Assembly (NCBI RefSeq): GCF_009671205.1
Contig: NZ_CP045309.1
Coordinates: forward strand, 1-64,000
Source of the DNA: Micromonospora terminaliae
GTDB lineage: Bacteria; Actinomycetota; Actinomycetes; Mycobacteriales; Micromonosporaceae
Direction: 5' to 3'
DNA: 64,000 nt
The position numbers and the translations under genes are program-made. This document shows positions 53,449 to 61,403 of the stretch, in pieces. The notes under the pieces were generated by a model, which saw only the letters and a list, made by a program, of their open reading frames with translations, did not search any database and was not told the origin of the DNA. Position 1 is the stretch's first letter. Each line of letters opens with the position of its first letter.

Positions 53449-54161
53449 TTGCCGGCCGCCTCCACGGCCGCCCGGATGCCCTCGGGGCTGCGGTCCTCGA
53501 CGTCCCTGCCGTTCACGCGGATGGTCGGGGTGCTGTTGACGCCGGACTTGCTGGCCTCGTCGGTGACGTGCTCGGTCCACGACTTGTACTTCCCGTCCTT
53601 GACGCAGGAGCCGAAGTCGTCGCGGTCGAGCCCGACGCCCGCGCCGATGTCGATGAGCTCGTCGTCGCTGAGCCCGGCGCTGCCCTCGGCCGGCTGGCGG
53701 GCGAAGAGCTGGTCGGTGAACTCCTTGAACTTGCCGCCCTGTGCGGCGCAGCCGGCGGCGGCCGAGGAGCGGGTGGAGTATTCCGTGGTGGAGAAGCGGT
53801 TGAGGAAGGCCACCGGGTGGAAGTTCACCCGGATCTTGCCCTCGCTGATCAACTGGTTGATCGTCGCGCCGCTGGTCTCCTGGAACCGCTTGCAGACCGG
53901 GCAGAGGTAGTCCTCGTAGAGGTCGACGGTGACTGGGCCCTGGCCCAGGACGATGGCGGTGCCGGGCGGGTTGGCGCCGGGCGGGGTGGTGAAGGTCTCC
54001 GACTTCTGGCTGGAGTAGACCGCCCAGCCGATCAGTCCGGCGATCACGAGCACCGCCACGGCGGCGACCGAGGTCCAGATCGTGCGGGTGCGCCGCTTCT
54101 CCCGGGCGATCTGGGCGCGGACCACCTGGGCCGCGTTCTTCCGCCCCTTGCGACTACTCAT
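53445..54161 (-). CDS. Membrane-anchored DsbA-family thioredoxin-fold protein
   Basis: A 238-aa protein. A basic N-terminal tail and one membrane helix (about 27-48) are followed by an extracytoplasmic thioredoxin fold with the active-site pair in LYEDYLCPVCKRFQET (about 79-95). CPVC is an acidic-dipeptide-free DsbA variant used for dithiol oxidation or metal transfer. The cis-Pro loop is NSTPTIRVNGRD (about 210). A second Cys pair (AGCAAQ, GSCVKD) could form a structural disulfide. It overlaps the MauE gene start-to-stop by 8 bp and the next membrane gene by 4 bp. Confidence 0.92.
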   Translation of the reverse strand: MSSRKGRKNAAQVVRAQIAREKRRTRTIWTSVAAVAVLVIAGLIGWAVYSSQKSETFTTPPGANPPGTAIVLGQGPVTVDLYEDYLCPVCKRFQETSGATINQLISEGKIRVNFHPVAFLNRFSTTEYSTRSSAAAGCAAQGGKFKEFTDQLFARQPAEGSAGLSDDELIDIGAGVGLDRDDFGSCVKDGKYKSWTEHVTDEASKSGVNSTPTIRVNGRDVEDRSPEGIRAAVEAAGK

Positions 54162-54675
54162 CGTCGACCTCCACGGTGTCGCCCGCCAGCCAGCCGTCCA
54201 CCGAGAACGGGGTGCGGGGCCAGCTCAGCAGGAACCCGGCCAGTACGAGGAATCCCAGGTCCCGGAGGATCTCCGGGAGGTAGCTCGGTGCCTGGCCGGC
54301 GGCGAGTTGTCCGCCGCTGCCGAAGCACCCGCAGTCGATGGACAGGCCACGGGCCCAGGCCGAGGCGATGCCGGTGATGAAGACCACCAGCAGTGCGGCG
54401 GAGACGCCGGCCGTCACCCGGGTGGCCAGCCCCACGAGCAGGAGCACCCCGAGCGCCAGCTCGACGAAGGGCAGCGCCGCGCCGATCACGGTGGCCAGGT
54501 CGTACGGCATCACCTGGTAGGCGTTGACCGCACGGCCGGAGGCGGCCAGGTCGTCGATCTTCGAGGCGCCGGCGACCAGCCAGACGGCGGCCAGGCCGAA
54601 GCGGGCCGCGATGCCGAGCCAGGGCCGGACGGCGGGCCAGCGGCCGGCCCGGGTGGGGTGTGCGGTCACGGTCAT
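54154..54675 (-). CDS. MauE/DoxX-like membrane protein
   Basis: A 173-aa protein with four helices. The conserved MauE motif is the cysteine pair in LSIDCGCFGSGG (about 118), near the end of helix 3, and the start has FGLAAVWLVAGASKI. MauE-type proteins pass electrons from the cytoplasm to extracytoplasmic thioredoxin-like partners; the DsbA-like gene next door is the obvious partner. ATG 54675 was chosen by position before the first helix; an upstream frame continues without protein-like features. It sits 32 bp after the sigma factor gene. Confidence 0.87.
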   Translation of the reverse strand: MTVTAHPTRAGRWPAVRPWLGIAARFGLAAVWLVAGASKIDDLAASGRAVNAYQVMPYDLATVIGAALPFVELALGVLLLVGLATRVTAGVSAALLVVFITGIASAWARGLSIDCGCFGSGGQLAAGQAPSYLPEILRDLGFLVLAGFLLSWPRTPFSVDGWLAGDTVEVDDE

Positions 54676-54707
54676 TGGTCGCTTCGGATCCGAGGAAAGT
54701 TCCACGA

Positions 54708-55295
54708 TCAACCGGTCAGCGCGTCGCCGGCGGCCTCGACCAGCTCGTCGCGGGCCCGGGCGACGCGCGAGCGGATGGTGCCCACGGGCACCCCCTCCAC
54801 GGCGGCGGCCTCGGCGTACGACAGGCCGAGCAGCTGGGTGAGCACGAACGCCGAGCGCCGGTCGGCGGGGAGCCGGCGGACCAGGTCGGTGGCCCCGAGC
54901 TGCCCGGCCGGGTCCGGGTGGGGCCGCTCGGTGGCCGCGTGCGCGGCGAGCCGCGCGTCCAGGCGCCGGCGGCGGACCACGGTGCGGAGGTGGTCGGCGC
55001 AGGCCCGCCGGGCGATGCCGAGCAGCCAGGTCCGTGCCGTGGACCGCCCCTCGAAGCCGGGCAGCGCCCGGAACGCCCGCAGGTACGTCTCCTGGGTCAG
55101 GTCGTCGGCGCTGTCCGGGTCGACCAGGGCGGCGGCGAAGCGCCACACCTCGGCCTGGGTGGCCCGGACGAAGGCGGCCTGGGCCGCCGGGTCGCCCTCG
55201 CGGGCGGCCAGCGCCCAGCCGGTCGCGCTGTCCCGGGCAGGCTCGCTCGCGGCCGCGGGGCGGCCGGCGGAGGTGTCGCGCGGGGCAGGGATCAC
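54708..55295 (-). CDS. ECF RNA polymerase sigma factor
   Basis: A 195-aa group IV sigma factor. Region 2 (residues about 27-95) contains ALVDPDSADDLTQETYLRAFR (core binding, -10 recognition; D-D-L-x-Q-E-T-x-L). Region 4 (about 130-190) contains LPADRRSAFVLTQLLGLSYA, EAAAVEGVPVGTIRSRVAR and ARDEL. Length is normal. No anti-sigma factor gene is adjacent, unlike most ECF loci. It leads the operon sigma-MauE-DsbA-membrane protein and is divergent from copCD, whose promoter region shows an ECF-like GGAAC/CGACTA pair. Its role resembles SigC-type copper or redox control (inference). GTG start at 55295. Confidence 0.93.
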   Translation of the reverse strand: MIPAPRDTSAGRPAAASEPARDSATGWALAAREGDPAAQAAFVRATQAEVWRFAAALVDPDSADDLTQETYLRAFRALPGFEGRSTARTWLLGIARRACADHLRTVVRRRRLDARLAAHAATERPHPDPAGQLGATDLVRRLPADRRSAFVLTQLLGLSYAEAAAVEGVPVGTIRSRVARARDELVEAAGDALTG

Positions 55296-55367
55296 GACAG
55301 ACGAGGTTACGCGGCGTACCTGTGCCGGACAGGGTCCTTCGGCCCATTACGTGGTCCCGCCCACGCC

Positions 55368-55396
55368 GGGAACTTTTCCCGCCCGCCCGCCGACTA
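55368..55396 (+). promoter_or_regulatory. Candidate ECF promoter/palindrome upstream of copCD
   Basis: GGAAC (55369-55373) is followed 17 bp later by CGACTA (55391-55396), resembling ECF promoters with GGAAC -35 and CGT-type -10 elements. The -35 sits in a palindrome GGGAA-CTT-TTCCC (55368-55380). The transcript would have a leader of roughly 100 nt. Confidence 0.35.
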
Positions 55397-55501
55397 CCCG
55401 AACGTGACATGCGACGACGCGCGTGCCGTCGGGCGGGCCGCGGGGACGGCGCCGGTGCGCGGATGAGGCCGGCTCGCCGGAGGCCGGGCGGTTCGGGAAG
55501 C

Positions 55502-57193
55502 ATGACGGTCATGACTGCTGCCGTACGCCGCCGCCCCGTGGCCGTCGCCGACCGTCCCTGGGCCGCCCGGCTGGCGACCGCCGCCGGGCTGCTGGTCACC
55601 CTCCTCGCCCTGCTGCTGGCTCCGGCCACCCCGGCCAGCGCCCACGCGGTGCTGGTGAGCAGCAGTCCCGCGGCCTCGTCCGTGGTGCAGAGCGCGCCCG
55701 CCGAGGTGGTGATCACCTTCAGCGAGGGGGTCCGGAAGGTCCCGGGCAAGGTCCGGGTGATCGCGCCCGACGGTTCCCGGGCCGACCGGGGCGAGCCGAC
55801 CTTCAAGGGCGCCGTCGTCACCATCCCGGTGGACCCGTCCGGTTCCCGCGGCACCTACCTGGTCAGCTACCGGGTGATCTCGGCCGACAGCCACCCGGTC
55901 TCCGGCGCGTTCACCTACTCGGTCGGTGCGCCGTCCACCCCGCCGACCGACACCGGCACGGACACCCGGGCCGACCCGGTGGTCGGCAACGCGGTCAAGG
56001 TGGCGAAGTACCTGGGCTACGCCGGGCTGCTGCTGCTCGTCGGCCCGGCGCTGGTGCTGGCCGCGCTGTGGCCCCGCCGGCTGTCCCGGCGCGGCCCCGC
56101 CCGGCTGGCCTGGTCGGGGCTCGGCCTGCTGGCCGTGGCCACCCTCGCCGAGCTGTGGCTCCAGGTCCCCTACACCAACGGCGGCGGCCCGTTCGACGTC
56201 ACCGGCTCCGGCTTCGGCGACGTGCTCGGCAGCACCTACGGCACGGCGCACCTGGTCCGGCTCGGCCTGCTCGCCGCGGCGGCCTTCCTGCTCCGCCCGC
56301 TCTTCGCGGGGCCGGTGGGCCGCACCGACGGGCTCATCCTGGCCATCCTCGGCGGGGCGGCGCTGTTCACCTGGCCCCTCGCCGGGCACCCGGCGGCGTC
56401 CCCCGCTCCCGCCGTGTCGGTGGTCGTGGACGCCGTGCACCTGGGCAGCATGGCCGTCTGGCTGGGCGGCCTCGTGATGCTCGCGGTCTTCCTGCTGCGC
56501 CGGGCCGACGAGCGGGAGCTGGATGCGATCCTGCCGATCTGGTCCCGCTGGGCGGCGCTGGCGGTGGCCGCGCTGCTGCTGGCCGGCACCGTGCAGGGGC
56601 TCATCGAGGTGGCCACGCCGAAGGCGCTGGTCGACACCACGTACGGGCGGCTGCTGCTCGCCAAGATCGTGCTGTTCGCGCTGGTGATCGGGGTGGCCGC
56701 GTACTCCCGGGCGCTGGTGCGGCGGCGCGCCGCCGCGGGCCGGCCCGGCGCGATGCGGCGGGCCGTGGTGGCCGAGCTGGCCATCACCGCGGTGGTGCTC
56801 GGCCTGTCGGCCACGCTGGTGCAGACCACCCCGGCCCGCACCGCCTCCGGGACCGTGGCCGGCGCACCGGACAACTTCTTCTCCACGACGCTGAGCAGCC
56901 CGCTCTACTCCCTGCAGGTGGAACTGGACCCGGCCGAGACCGGCAGCAACTCGCTGCACCTCTACGCCTACACCAAGGACAACCGGCCCCAGCCGGTGCA
57001 GGAGTGGAAGGCCACCGCCGCGCTGCCGTCGGCCGGCATCGAGCCGATCACGATCCCGCTGCTGCCGCTGACCGACAACCACGCCTTCGGCGAGTTCAAC
57101 CTGCCGGCGGCGGGGCAGTGGCAGCTCCGCTTCACCGTCCGCACGTCCGACATCGACCAGGCCACGGTGACCGCCACCGTGCCCGTCAAGTAA
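55502..57193 (+). CDS. CopC-CopD fusion copper protein
   Basis: A 563-aa membrane protein. Signal peptide, then a CopC domain whose mature N-terminus is H48 in PASAHAVLVSSSPA. D129 and H131 in ISADSHPVSGAFTY complete a Cu(II) site of the H-x...D-x-H type. A linker (about 145-155) leads to a CopD domain with eight or so membrane helices, including conserved HLGSMAVWLGGL (about 315) and GHPAASPAP. A Greek-key-like C-terminal domain (about 455-563) is added. It moves or stores copper at the envelope. It is first of a two-gene operon with YcnI, divergent from the ECF sigma. Confidence 0.93.
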   Translation: MTVMTAAVRRRPVAVADRPWAARLATAAGLLVTLLALLLAPATPASAHAVLVSSSPAASSVVQSAPAEVVITFSEGVRKVPGKVRVIAPDGSRADRGEPTFKGAVVTIPVDPSGSRGTYLVSYRVISADSHPVSGAFTYSVGAPSTPPTDTGTDTRADPVVGNAVKVAKYLGYAGLLLLVGPALVLAALWPRRLSRRGPARLAWSGLGLLAVATLAELWLQVPYTNGGGPFDVTGSGFGDVLGSTYGTAHLVRLGLLAAAAFLLRPLFAGPVGRTDGLILAILGGAALFTWPLAGHPAASPAPAVSVVVDAVHLGSMAVWLGGLVMLAVFLLRRADERELDAILPIWSRWAALAVAALLLAGTVQGLIEVATPKALVDTTYGRLLLAKIVLFALVIGVAAYSRALVRRRAAAGRPGAMRRAVVAELAITAVVLGLSATLVQTTPARTASGTVAGAPDNFFSTTLSSPLYSLQVELDPAETGSNSLHLYAYTKDNRPQPVQEWKATAALPSAGIEPITIPLLPLTDNHAFGEFNLPAAGQWQLRFTVRTSDIDQATVTATVPVK

Positions 57194-57209
57194 CGGAAGG
57201 CTCGCCCAC

Positions 57210-57941
57210 ATGATCCGTCTCCGGCGTCCCGCAACCGCCGCCGCGCTCACCCTGACGGCCGTGACCGCGGCCGTGCTCGGCCTGGCCGGGCCGGCCTCGG
57301 CGCACGTCACCGTGAACCCGAAGGAGGCAACGCAGGGCAGCTACGGCCGTTTCGCCTTCCGGGTGCCGAACGAGAGCGACACGGCGTCGACCGCCAAGGT
57401 CGAGGTGAACCTGCCGGAGAACGCCCCGGTCGGCTCGGTCTCCACCATGCCGGTGCCCGGCTGGACGGTCGCGGTCGAGAAGCGCAAGGTCGACCCGCCG
57501 ATCGAGGTGCACGGCAGCCAGCTCACCGAGGCGGTCTCCAAGCTGACCTGGACGGCCGCCCCGAACGGCGGCGTCAAGCCGGGCGAGTTCCAGGAGTTCC
57601 CGGTGTCGATGGGCCCGCTGCCGCAGGTCGACCGGATGGTGTTCAAGGTGCTCCAGACCTACTCCGACGGCAACGTCTCCCGCTGGATCGAGGAGCCCAC
57701 GCCGGGCGCGGAGGAGCCGGAGAACCCGGCGCCGGTGCTCACCCTGGCCGCCGCCGAGGCGTCCGCCTCGCCGGCCGCGAGCGCCCCGGCGGCCGCAGCC
57801 GACGACGACGATGACGACGACGCCGACACCGGCGCCGCGACCGCGTTCGGGGTGGCCGGTCTGGTCGCCGGCCTGGCCGGCCTCATCCTCGGCGGGCTGG
57901 CCTTCCGGCGTACCCGTCGGGAGCCCGCCGCGAAGTCCTGA
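57210..57941 (+). CDS. YcnI-like copper-binding protein (DUF1775)
   Basis: A 243-aa exported protein. After the signal peptide the mature protein begins with H32 in ASAHVTVNPKEA, where the N-terminal His is the likely monohistidine-brace copper ligand of the family. Conserved strands include FAFRVPNESDTASTAKVEV, PGWTVAVEKRK and LTWTAAPNGGV. An Ala/Asp-rich linker (seven consecutive Asp) and a C-terminal membrane helix (about 210-232, GVAGLVAGLAGLILGGLAF) anchor it. It follows the CopCD gene after 16 bp and is expected to act with it in copper acquisition. Confidence 0.94.
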   Translation: MIRLRRPATAAALTLTAVTAAVLGLAGPASAHVTVNPKEATQGSYGRFAFRVPNESDTASTAKVEVNLPENAPVGSVSTMPVPGWTVAVEKRKVDPPIEVHGSQLTEAVSKLTWTAAPNGGVKPGEFQEFPVSMGPLPQVDRMVFKVLQTYSDGNVSRWIEEPTPGAEEPENPAPVLTLAAAEASASPAASAPAAAADDDDDDDADTGAATAFGVAGLVAGLAGLILGGLAFRRTRREPAAKS

Positions 57942-57960
57942 CCCGCGTCGCCGCGCCGGC

Positions 57961-57982
57961 CCGCGACCGTTCCGGGTCGCGG
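57961..57982 (+). terminator. YcnI terminator hairpin
   Basis: CCGCGACC (57961-57968) pairs with GGTCGCGG (57975-57982) with a 6-nt loop, 20 bp after the YcnI stop codon. Confidence 0.6.
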
Positions 57983-58143
57983 CGTGGCGTCAGACGCGCC
58001 GAGCCGGAATGGTCGCACGGATCTTCCGGCGGGCCGGCCGTCGTTCCGCGGTCCTTCGCGTGCGTGCCGTGGATATCCGGCGAATCGGCGGTCGGCGTCG
58101 GTAAGGTCGGCCGGGTACTTCGCTACCGAGGGGGACGACGCGA

Positions 58144-59085
58144 ATGCGTTTCGTGCGCACGATCGCCGGCATGCTGCTGTTGACCGTGGGGATTCCGGCC
58201 CTGCTGGCGGGCGCCGGGCTCTGGCTCGCCGCCCGGCACGCCGACCCGGACGGCGGCTTCGGCGCCCGCTTCGAGACGATTCGCACCCCCGCCCGGGCGG
58301 TCGTGGTGACCGACGTGGACGCCCTGCTCCGCGCCGATGCGCCGGTCGCCCGGGCCGGTCAGACCCGGCTGCGGCTCACCGCGCGGACCGCCGACGGCCC
58401 GGCCTTCCTCGGCCTCGCCCCGACCGACCAGGTGCGACGGTGGCTGTCCGACGTCCCGCACGCCACCGTGCGCCGGGTCGCGGTGGCCCGGGGGCCGCTG
58501 CCGGTCCGTCTCGACCCGCCCACCGCGGGCGCCGCGGCCCCCGACCCCCTCGGCCAGGACCTCTGGGTACGTGAGGGGATCGGGGCTCTGGAGTGGAGCC
58601 CGGCCGAACTGGCCGACCGGTCGCTGAGCCTGGTGGTGATGCGGCCGGACGGGCGGGGCGACCTGGCCGTGGACCTGGGCGCCGAGCTGCGCGCCGGCTG
58701 GTTCCCGGGGATCGCCTGGGCGCTGCTGGCGGGCGGGACGCTGCTGGTCGTCCTCGCCGTGGTGCTGCTGCTGCGCCCGGTCCGGCCGCGCGAGGTGGTC
58801 TTCGTCGTCGAACCGGACCAGGTTCCGGTGCTGGCCGGCCGGCTGGGCGTCAGCTCGCTCAGCGGCCTGGGCCGGGTGCCGGAACCCGCCATGCTGCCCG
58901 ACCGGCAACTGGTCTCCGTCGGATCGGGGCCCGGCGAGCGGTCCCGTGCGGCCATCGGCCCGGTGCCCAGCCGGCGGGCCGAGAGCCTCGCCGGCCTGCC
59001 GGTCGACCCGGAATGGTCGTGGCCCCCGGTGACCACGGCGGGGACGCCCCGCCCGGTCCGGCCGGCGCCGCCCGCCGACGAGTGA
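58144..59085 (+). CDS. Two-helix membrane protein of unknown function
   Basis: A 313-aa protein not matched to a family. It has an N-terminal helix (about 5-30; IAGMLLLTVGIPALLAGAG) and a second helix at about 190-220 (GIAWALLAGGTLLVVLAVVLLL). Between them is an outer domain of about 160 residues with strand-like PARAVVVTDVDALLRAD, QTRLRLTARTADGPAFLGL and RRVAVARGPLPVRL. A cytoplasmic tail of about 90 residues is Pro/Arg-rich. It stands alone between two terminators and seems independently expressed. Function unknown. The ATG at 58144 opens the first helix. Confidence 0.7.
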   Translation: MRFVRTIAGMLLLTVGIPALLAGAGLWLAARHADPDGGFGARFETIRTPARAVVVTDVDALLRADAPVARAGQTRLRLTARTADGPAFLGLAPTDQVRRWLSDVPHATVRRVAVARGPLPVRLDPPTAGAAAPDPLGQDLWVREGIGALEWSPAELADRSLSLVVMRPDGRGDLAVDLGAELRAGWFPGIAWALLAGGTLLVVLAVVLLLRPVRPREVVFVVEPDQVPVLAGRLGVSSLSGLGRVPEPAMLPDRQLVSVGSGPGERSRAAIGPVPSRRAESLAGLPVDPEWSWPPVTTAGTPRPVRPAPPADE

Positions 59086-59100
59086 ACCTGCCCCCTACGG

Positions 59101-59137
59101 CGGTGGCCCTCCGCGCTGCCGACGCGGAGGGCCACCG
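59101..59137. terminator. 15-bp hairpin terminator
   Basis: CGGTGGCCCTCCGCG (59101-59115) pairs perfectly with 59123-59137 around a 7-nt loop. It ends the membrane-protein gene and may serve the convergent GT87 gene. Confidence 0.8.
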
Positions 59138-59191
59138 TCACCGGGGGATCGGTGCTACCTGGGAGAAACCTGAGGTAGTTGAGACCAGATT

Positions 59192-59207
59192 AGCGCCGAA
59201 CGGCGCT
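59192..59207 (-). terminator. GT87 terminator hairpin
   Basis: AGCGCC-GAAC-GGCGCT forms a tight 6-bp stem and tetraloop just beyond the GT87 stop codon (59227). On the minus strand it is followed by TAATCT. Confidence 0.5.
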
Positions 59208-59226
59208 TGTCGCGAGTTCTGTCCAG

Positions 59227-60498
59227 TTAGTGCCCGTTTCCGGCTGGTGCGGCGGACCGCTCCGGCACCCGGTGGCGGGCCGGCAGCACGGCCAGCAGCA
59301 ACAGGCTGAGCAGCACGTACGCGTTGCGGACGATGAACTCGGCGGGATTGTCGGTGCGGGCCGGCGCGACGCCCCAGTCCTGGAAGGTGACCACCCCGTA
59401 GACGATCACGAAGCCGGTGCCGACGGCCAGGACGAGCAGCCACCGTCGCCGGCGGGCACCCTCCACCGTGGTCCGGTCGGCGTCCAGCGCCGCGTCGAGC
59501 AGCACCACCACCGCCGGAATGAACCAGTACAGGTGGTGGGTCCAGGTGATCGGGCTGACCAGCCCGCCGACGAGGCCGGTCAGGGTGAGGCCGGCCAGGG
59601 CGTCCCCGGCCCGCGCCGCCCGCGCGGCCCGCCACAGCCCGTACCCGGCGACCAGCAGCGCCAGCAGCAGCCAGGGGAGCTGGCTCGGCTTGTCCGGCGC
59701 GGTGATCCGGCTGAGCAGCCCGAACAGCGACTGGTTCCCGGTGTAGTCGGTCCGGCCCACCCGGTCGGTCGCCCACAGCTCGTGGGTCCAGAACCGCCAC
59801 GAGTCACCCGGCGCGACCGCCGCGGCGAGCAGCGTGGCCAGCGCCGCCGTCACGGCCGCCACCACGGCCGCCCGCCAGCGCCGGGTGGCCAGCAGGTAGA
59901 GCACGAAGATGCCGGGGAACAGCTTGAGCGCCGCCGCCAGTCCCACGCCCACGCCGGCCCAGCGCCGCCCCTGGGGTACGGCGTACAGCAGGTCGCCCAG
60001 GATCAGCACCACCAGCAGCATGTTGATCTGCCCGAAGGTGAGCGTCTCCCGGGTGCTCTCCACCGCGAGGACCAGCAGCACGGCGACCGTGACGCTGAAC
60101 AGCGGCGGCAGGCCGTGCCGCCGGATCACGGGCAGCACCAGCCAGCGGGTGGTCACCACCACGCCGACCACGGTGAGCACCGTGAAGATCGCGATGGTGG
60201 CGCCCAGCGGCAGCAGCGCGAACGGCCGCAGCAGCAGCGCCGCGAAGGGGGGATAGGTGAAGTAGAGCGCGCCCTGCACCCGGTCCGGCTGGACGTAGTC
60301 GTAGAGCGGGTGGCCGGCCGACCACCAGTCCATGGCCCGCATGTAGATCTTGAGGTCGAAGAAGTCGTGCACCAGACCGGGCAGGTAGAGCGCCGGGAGC
60401 ACCGCCGCCAGCGCCACCACCGCGACGAGCCGGCGGGCCGTGCGCCCGCCCGGGTCGTCCTCGGTGACGGCGGGTGGTGCGACGGGTTCGGCTGGCAC
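59227..60498 (-). CDS. GT87-family polyprenol-linked mannosyltransferase
   Basis: A 423-aa membrane glycosyltransferase with about ten helices (GT-C fold, DUF2029). The family opening is FDLKIYMRAMDWWSAGHPLYDY with the acidic Asp in the first outer loop, then YFTYPPFAALLLRPF. Later stretches include TFGQINMLLVVLILG, AAALKLFPGIFVLYLLATRR and SPITWTHHLYWFIPA. Relatives add alpha-mannose to phosphatidylinositol mannosides or arabinogalactan precursors from a polyprenyl sugar. The exact acceptor is unknown. It is divergent from orn. Confidence 0.9.
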   Translation of the reverse strand: MPAEPVAPPAVTEDDPGGRTARRLVAVVALAAVLPALYLPGLVHDFFDLKIYMRAMDWWSAGHPLYDYVQPDRVQGALYFTYPPFAALLLRPFALLPLGATIAIFTVLTVVGVVVTTRWLVLPVIRRHGLPPLFSVTVAVLLVLAVESTRETLTFGQINMLLVVLILGDLLYAVPQGRRWAGVGVGLAAALKLFPGIFVLYLLATRRWRAAVVAAVTAALATLLAAAVAPGDSWRFWTHELWATDRVGRTDYTGNQSLFGLLSRITAPDKPSQLPWLLLALLVAGYGLWRAARAARAGDALAGLTLTGLVGGLVSPITWTHHLYWFIPAVVVLLDAALDADRTTVEGARRRRWLLVLAVGTGFVIVYGVVTFQDWGVAPARTDNPAEFIVRNAYVLLSLLLLAVLPARHRVPERSAAPAGNGH

Positions 60499-60572
60499 GG
60501 GGAAACCCTAGCGGTCCACCTCGGCGAGGGTGCTTCAGGCGCGGGCGGGTCGGCGGCGCGTAGTCTGTGGCG

Positions 60573-61163
60573 GTGGCTGATCTTCTCGTCTGGATCGACT
60601 GTGAGATGACCGGGTTGGACCTCGGCCGGGACAAGCTGATCGAGGTCGCCGCGCTCGTCACCGACCCCGATCTCAACGTGCTGGGGGAGGGCGTCGACGT
60701 GGTCATCCACGCCGACGAGGCGGCGCTGGAGGCGATGCCGGAGATCGTGCAGACCATGCACGGCAAGTCCGGCCTCACCGAGGAGGTGCGCCGCTCCACG
60801 GTCACCCTGCGCGAGGCCGAGGACATGGTGCTCGACTACGTGGCCAGCCACGTGAAGGACCCGCGTACCGCCCCGCTGTGCGGCAACTCGATCGCGACCG
60901 ACCGGGGCTTCATCGCCCGGGACATGCCCCGGCTCGACGCCCACCTGCACTACCGGATGATCGACGTCTCCTCGATCAAGGAGTTGTGCCGGCGCTGGTA
61001 CCCGCGGGTGTACTTCGGTCAGCCGCAGAAGGGGCTCGCCCACCGGGCGCTGGCCGACATCCGGGAGAGCATCCGCGAGCTGGAGTACTACCGGCGGACG
61101 GTCTTCGTGCCGCTGCCCGGCCCGGACGTGGAGAGTGCCAAGGCGATCGCCGCGCAGCTCTGA
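60573..61163 (+). CDS. orn: Oligoribonuclease
   Basis: A 196-aa DEDDh 3'-5' exonuclease that degrades di- and short oligoribonucleotides, including pGpG. Exo motifs: [13 protein letters not shown] (D-x-E, residues about 6-18), the central [16 protein letters not shown] (about 105-120) and the late [18 protein letters not shown] (H-x(4)-D). Length is usual. A -10-like TAGTCT (60561-60566) lies 6 nt before GTG 60573, which favours a leaderless start there; GTG 60567 would add two residues but overlaps the spacing. It is divergent from GT87 and followed by tRNA-His. Confidence 0.96.
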   Translation: MADLLVWIDCEMTGLDLGRDKLIEVAALVTDPDLNVLGEGVDVVIHADEAALEAMPEIVQTMHGKSGLTEEVRRSTVTLREAEDMVLDYVASHVKDPRTAPLCGNSIATDRGFIARDMPRLDAHLHYRMIDVSSIKELCRRWYPRVYFGQPQKGLAHRALADIRESIRELEYYRRTVFVPLPGPDVESAKAIAAQL

Positions 61164-61218
61164 GCCTCGCCGAGCCGGCCGGCCGCAACCCGGTGGACGG
61201 GGCCGGCAGGGGTGTGGC

Positions 61219-61224
61219 TATTAT
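61219..61224 (+). promoter_or_regulatory. -10 element for tRNA-His
   Basis: TATTAT (61219-61224) is a strong -10 hexamer in the 101-bp space between orn and tRNA-His. A TGGACG 19 bp upstream could be the -35. Transcription would start about 35 nt before the mature tRNA. Confidence 0.5.
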
Positions 61225-61264
61225 TAGTCCGCGCCCCGCCCGGCTCGACCGGCGCGGAGAGCAT

Positions 61265-61341
61265 GGTGGCTGTAGCTCAGTTGGCAGAGCACCGGGTTGT
61301 GGTCCCGGTTGTCGTGGGTTCAATTCCCATCAGTCACCCCA
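61265..61341 (+). tRNA. tRNA-His (anticodon GTG)
   Basis: A 77-nt tRNA including the encoded G-1 opposite C73, the identity mark of tRNA-His. Acceptor GTGGCTG pairs with CAGTCAC (one G-T); D-arm TAGCTCAGTTGGCAGAGCA; anticodon arm CCGGG-TTGTGGT-CCCGG with GTG; T-arm GTGGGTTCAATTCCCAT; encoded CCA. Confidence 0.97.
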
Positions 61342-61346
61342 GCAGC

Positions 61347-61380
61347 ACCGAAGCCCCCTCCTCCGGGAGGGGGCTTCGGT
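61347..61380. terminator. Bidirectional terminator
   Basis: ACCGAAGCCCCCTC (61347-61360) pairs perfectly with GAGGGGGCTTCGGT (61367-61380) around a 6-nt loop. It lies 5 bp after tRNA-His and 23 bp before the end of the convergent L,D-transpeptidase gene. Confidence 0.85.
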
Positions 61381-61403
61381 CGTTTGCGCTGGCTGCCGTC
61401 GGA

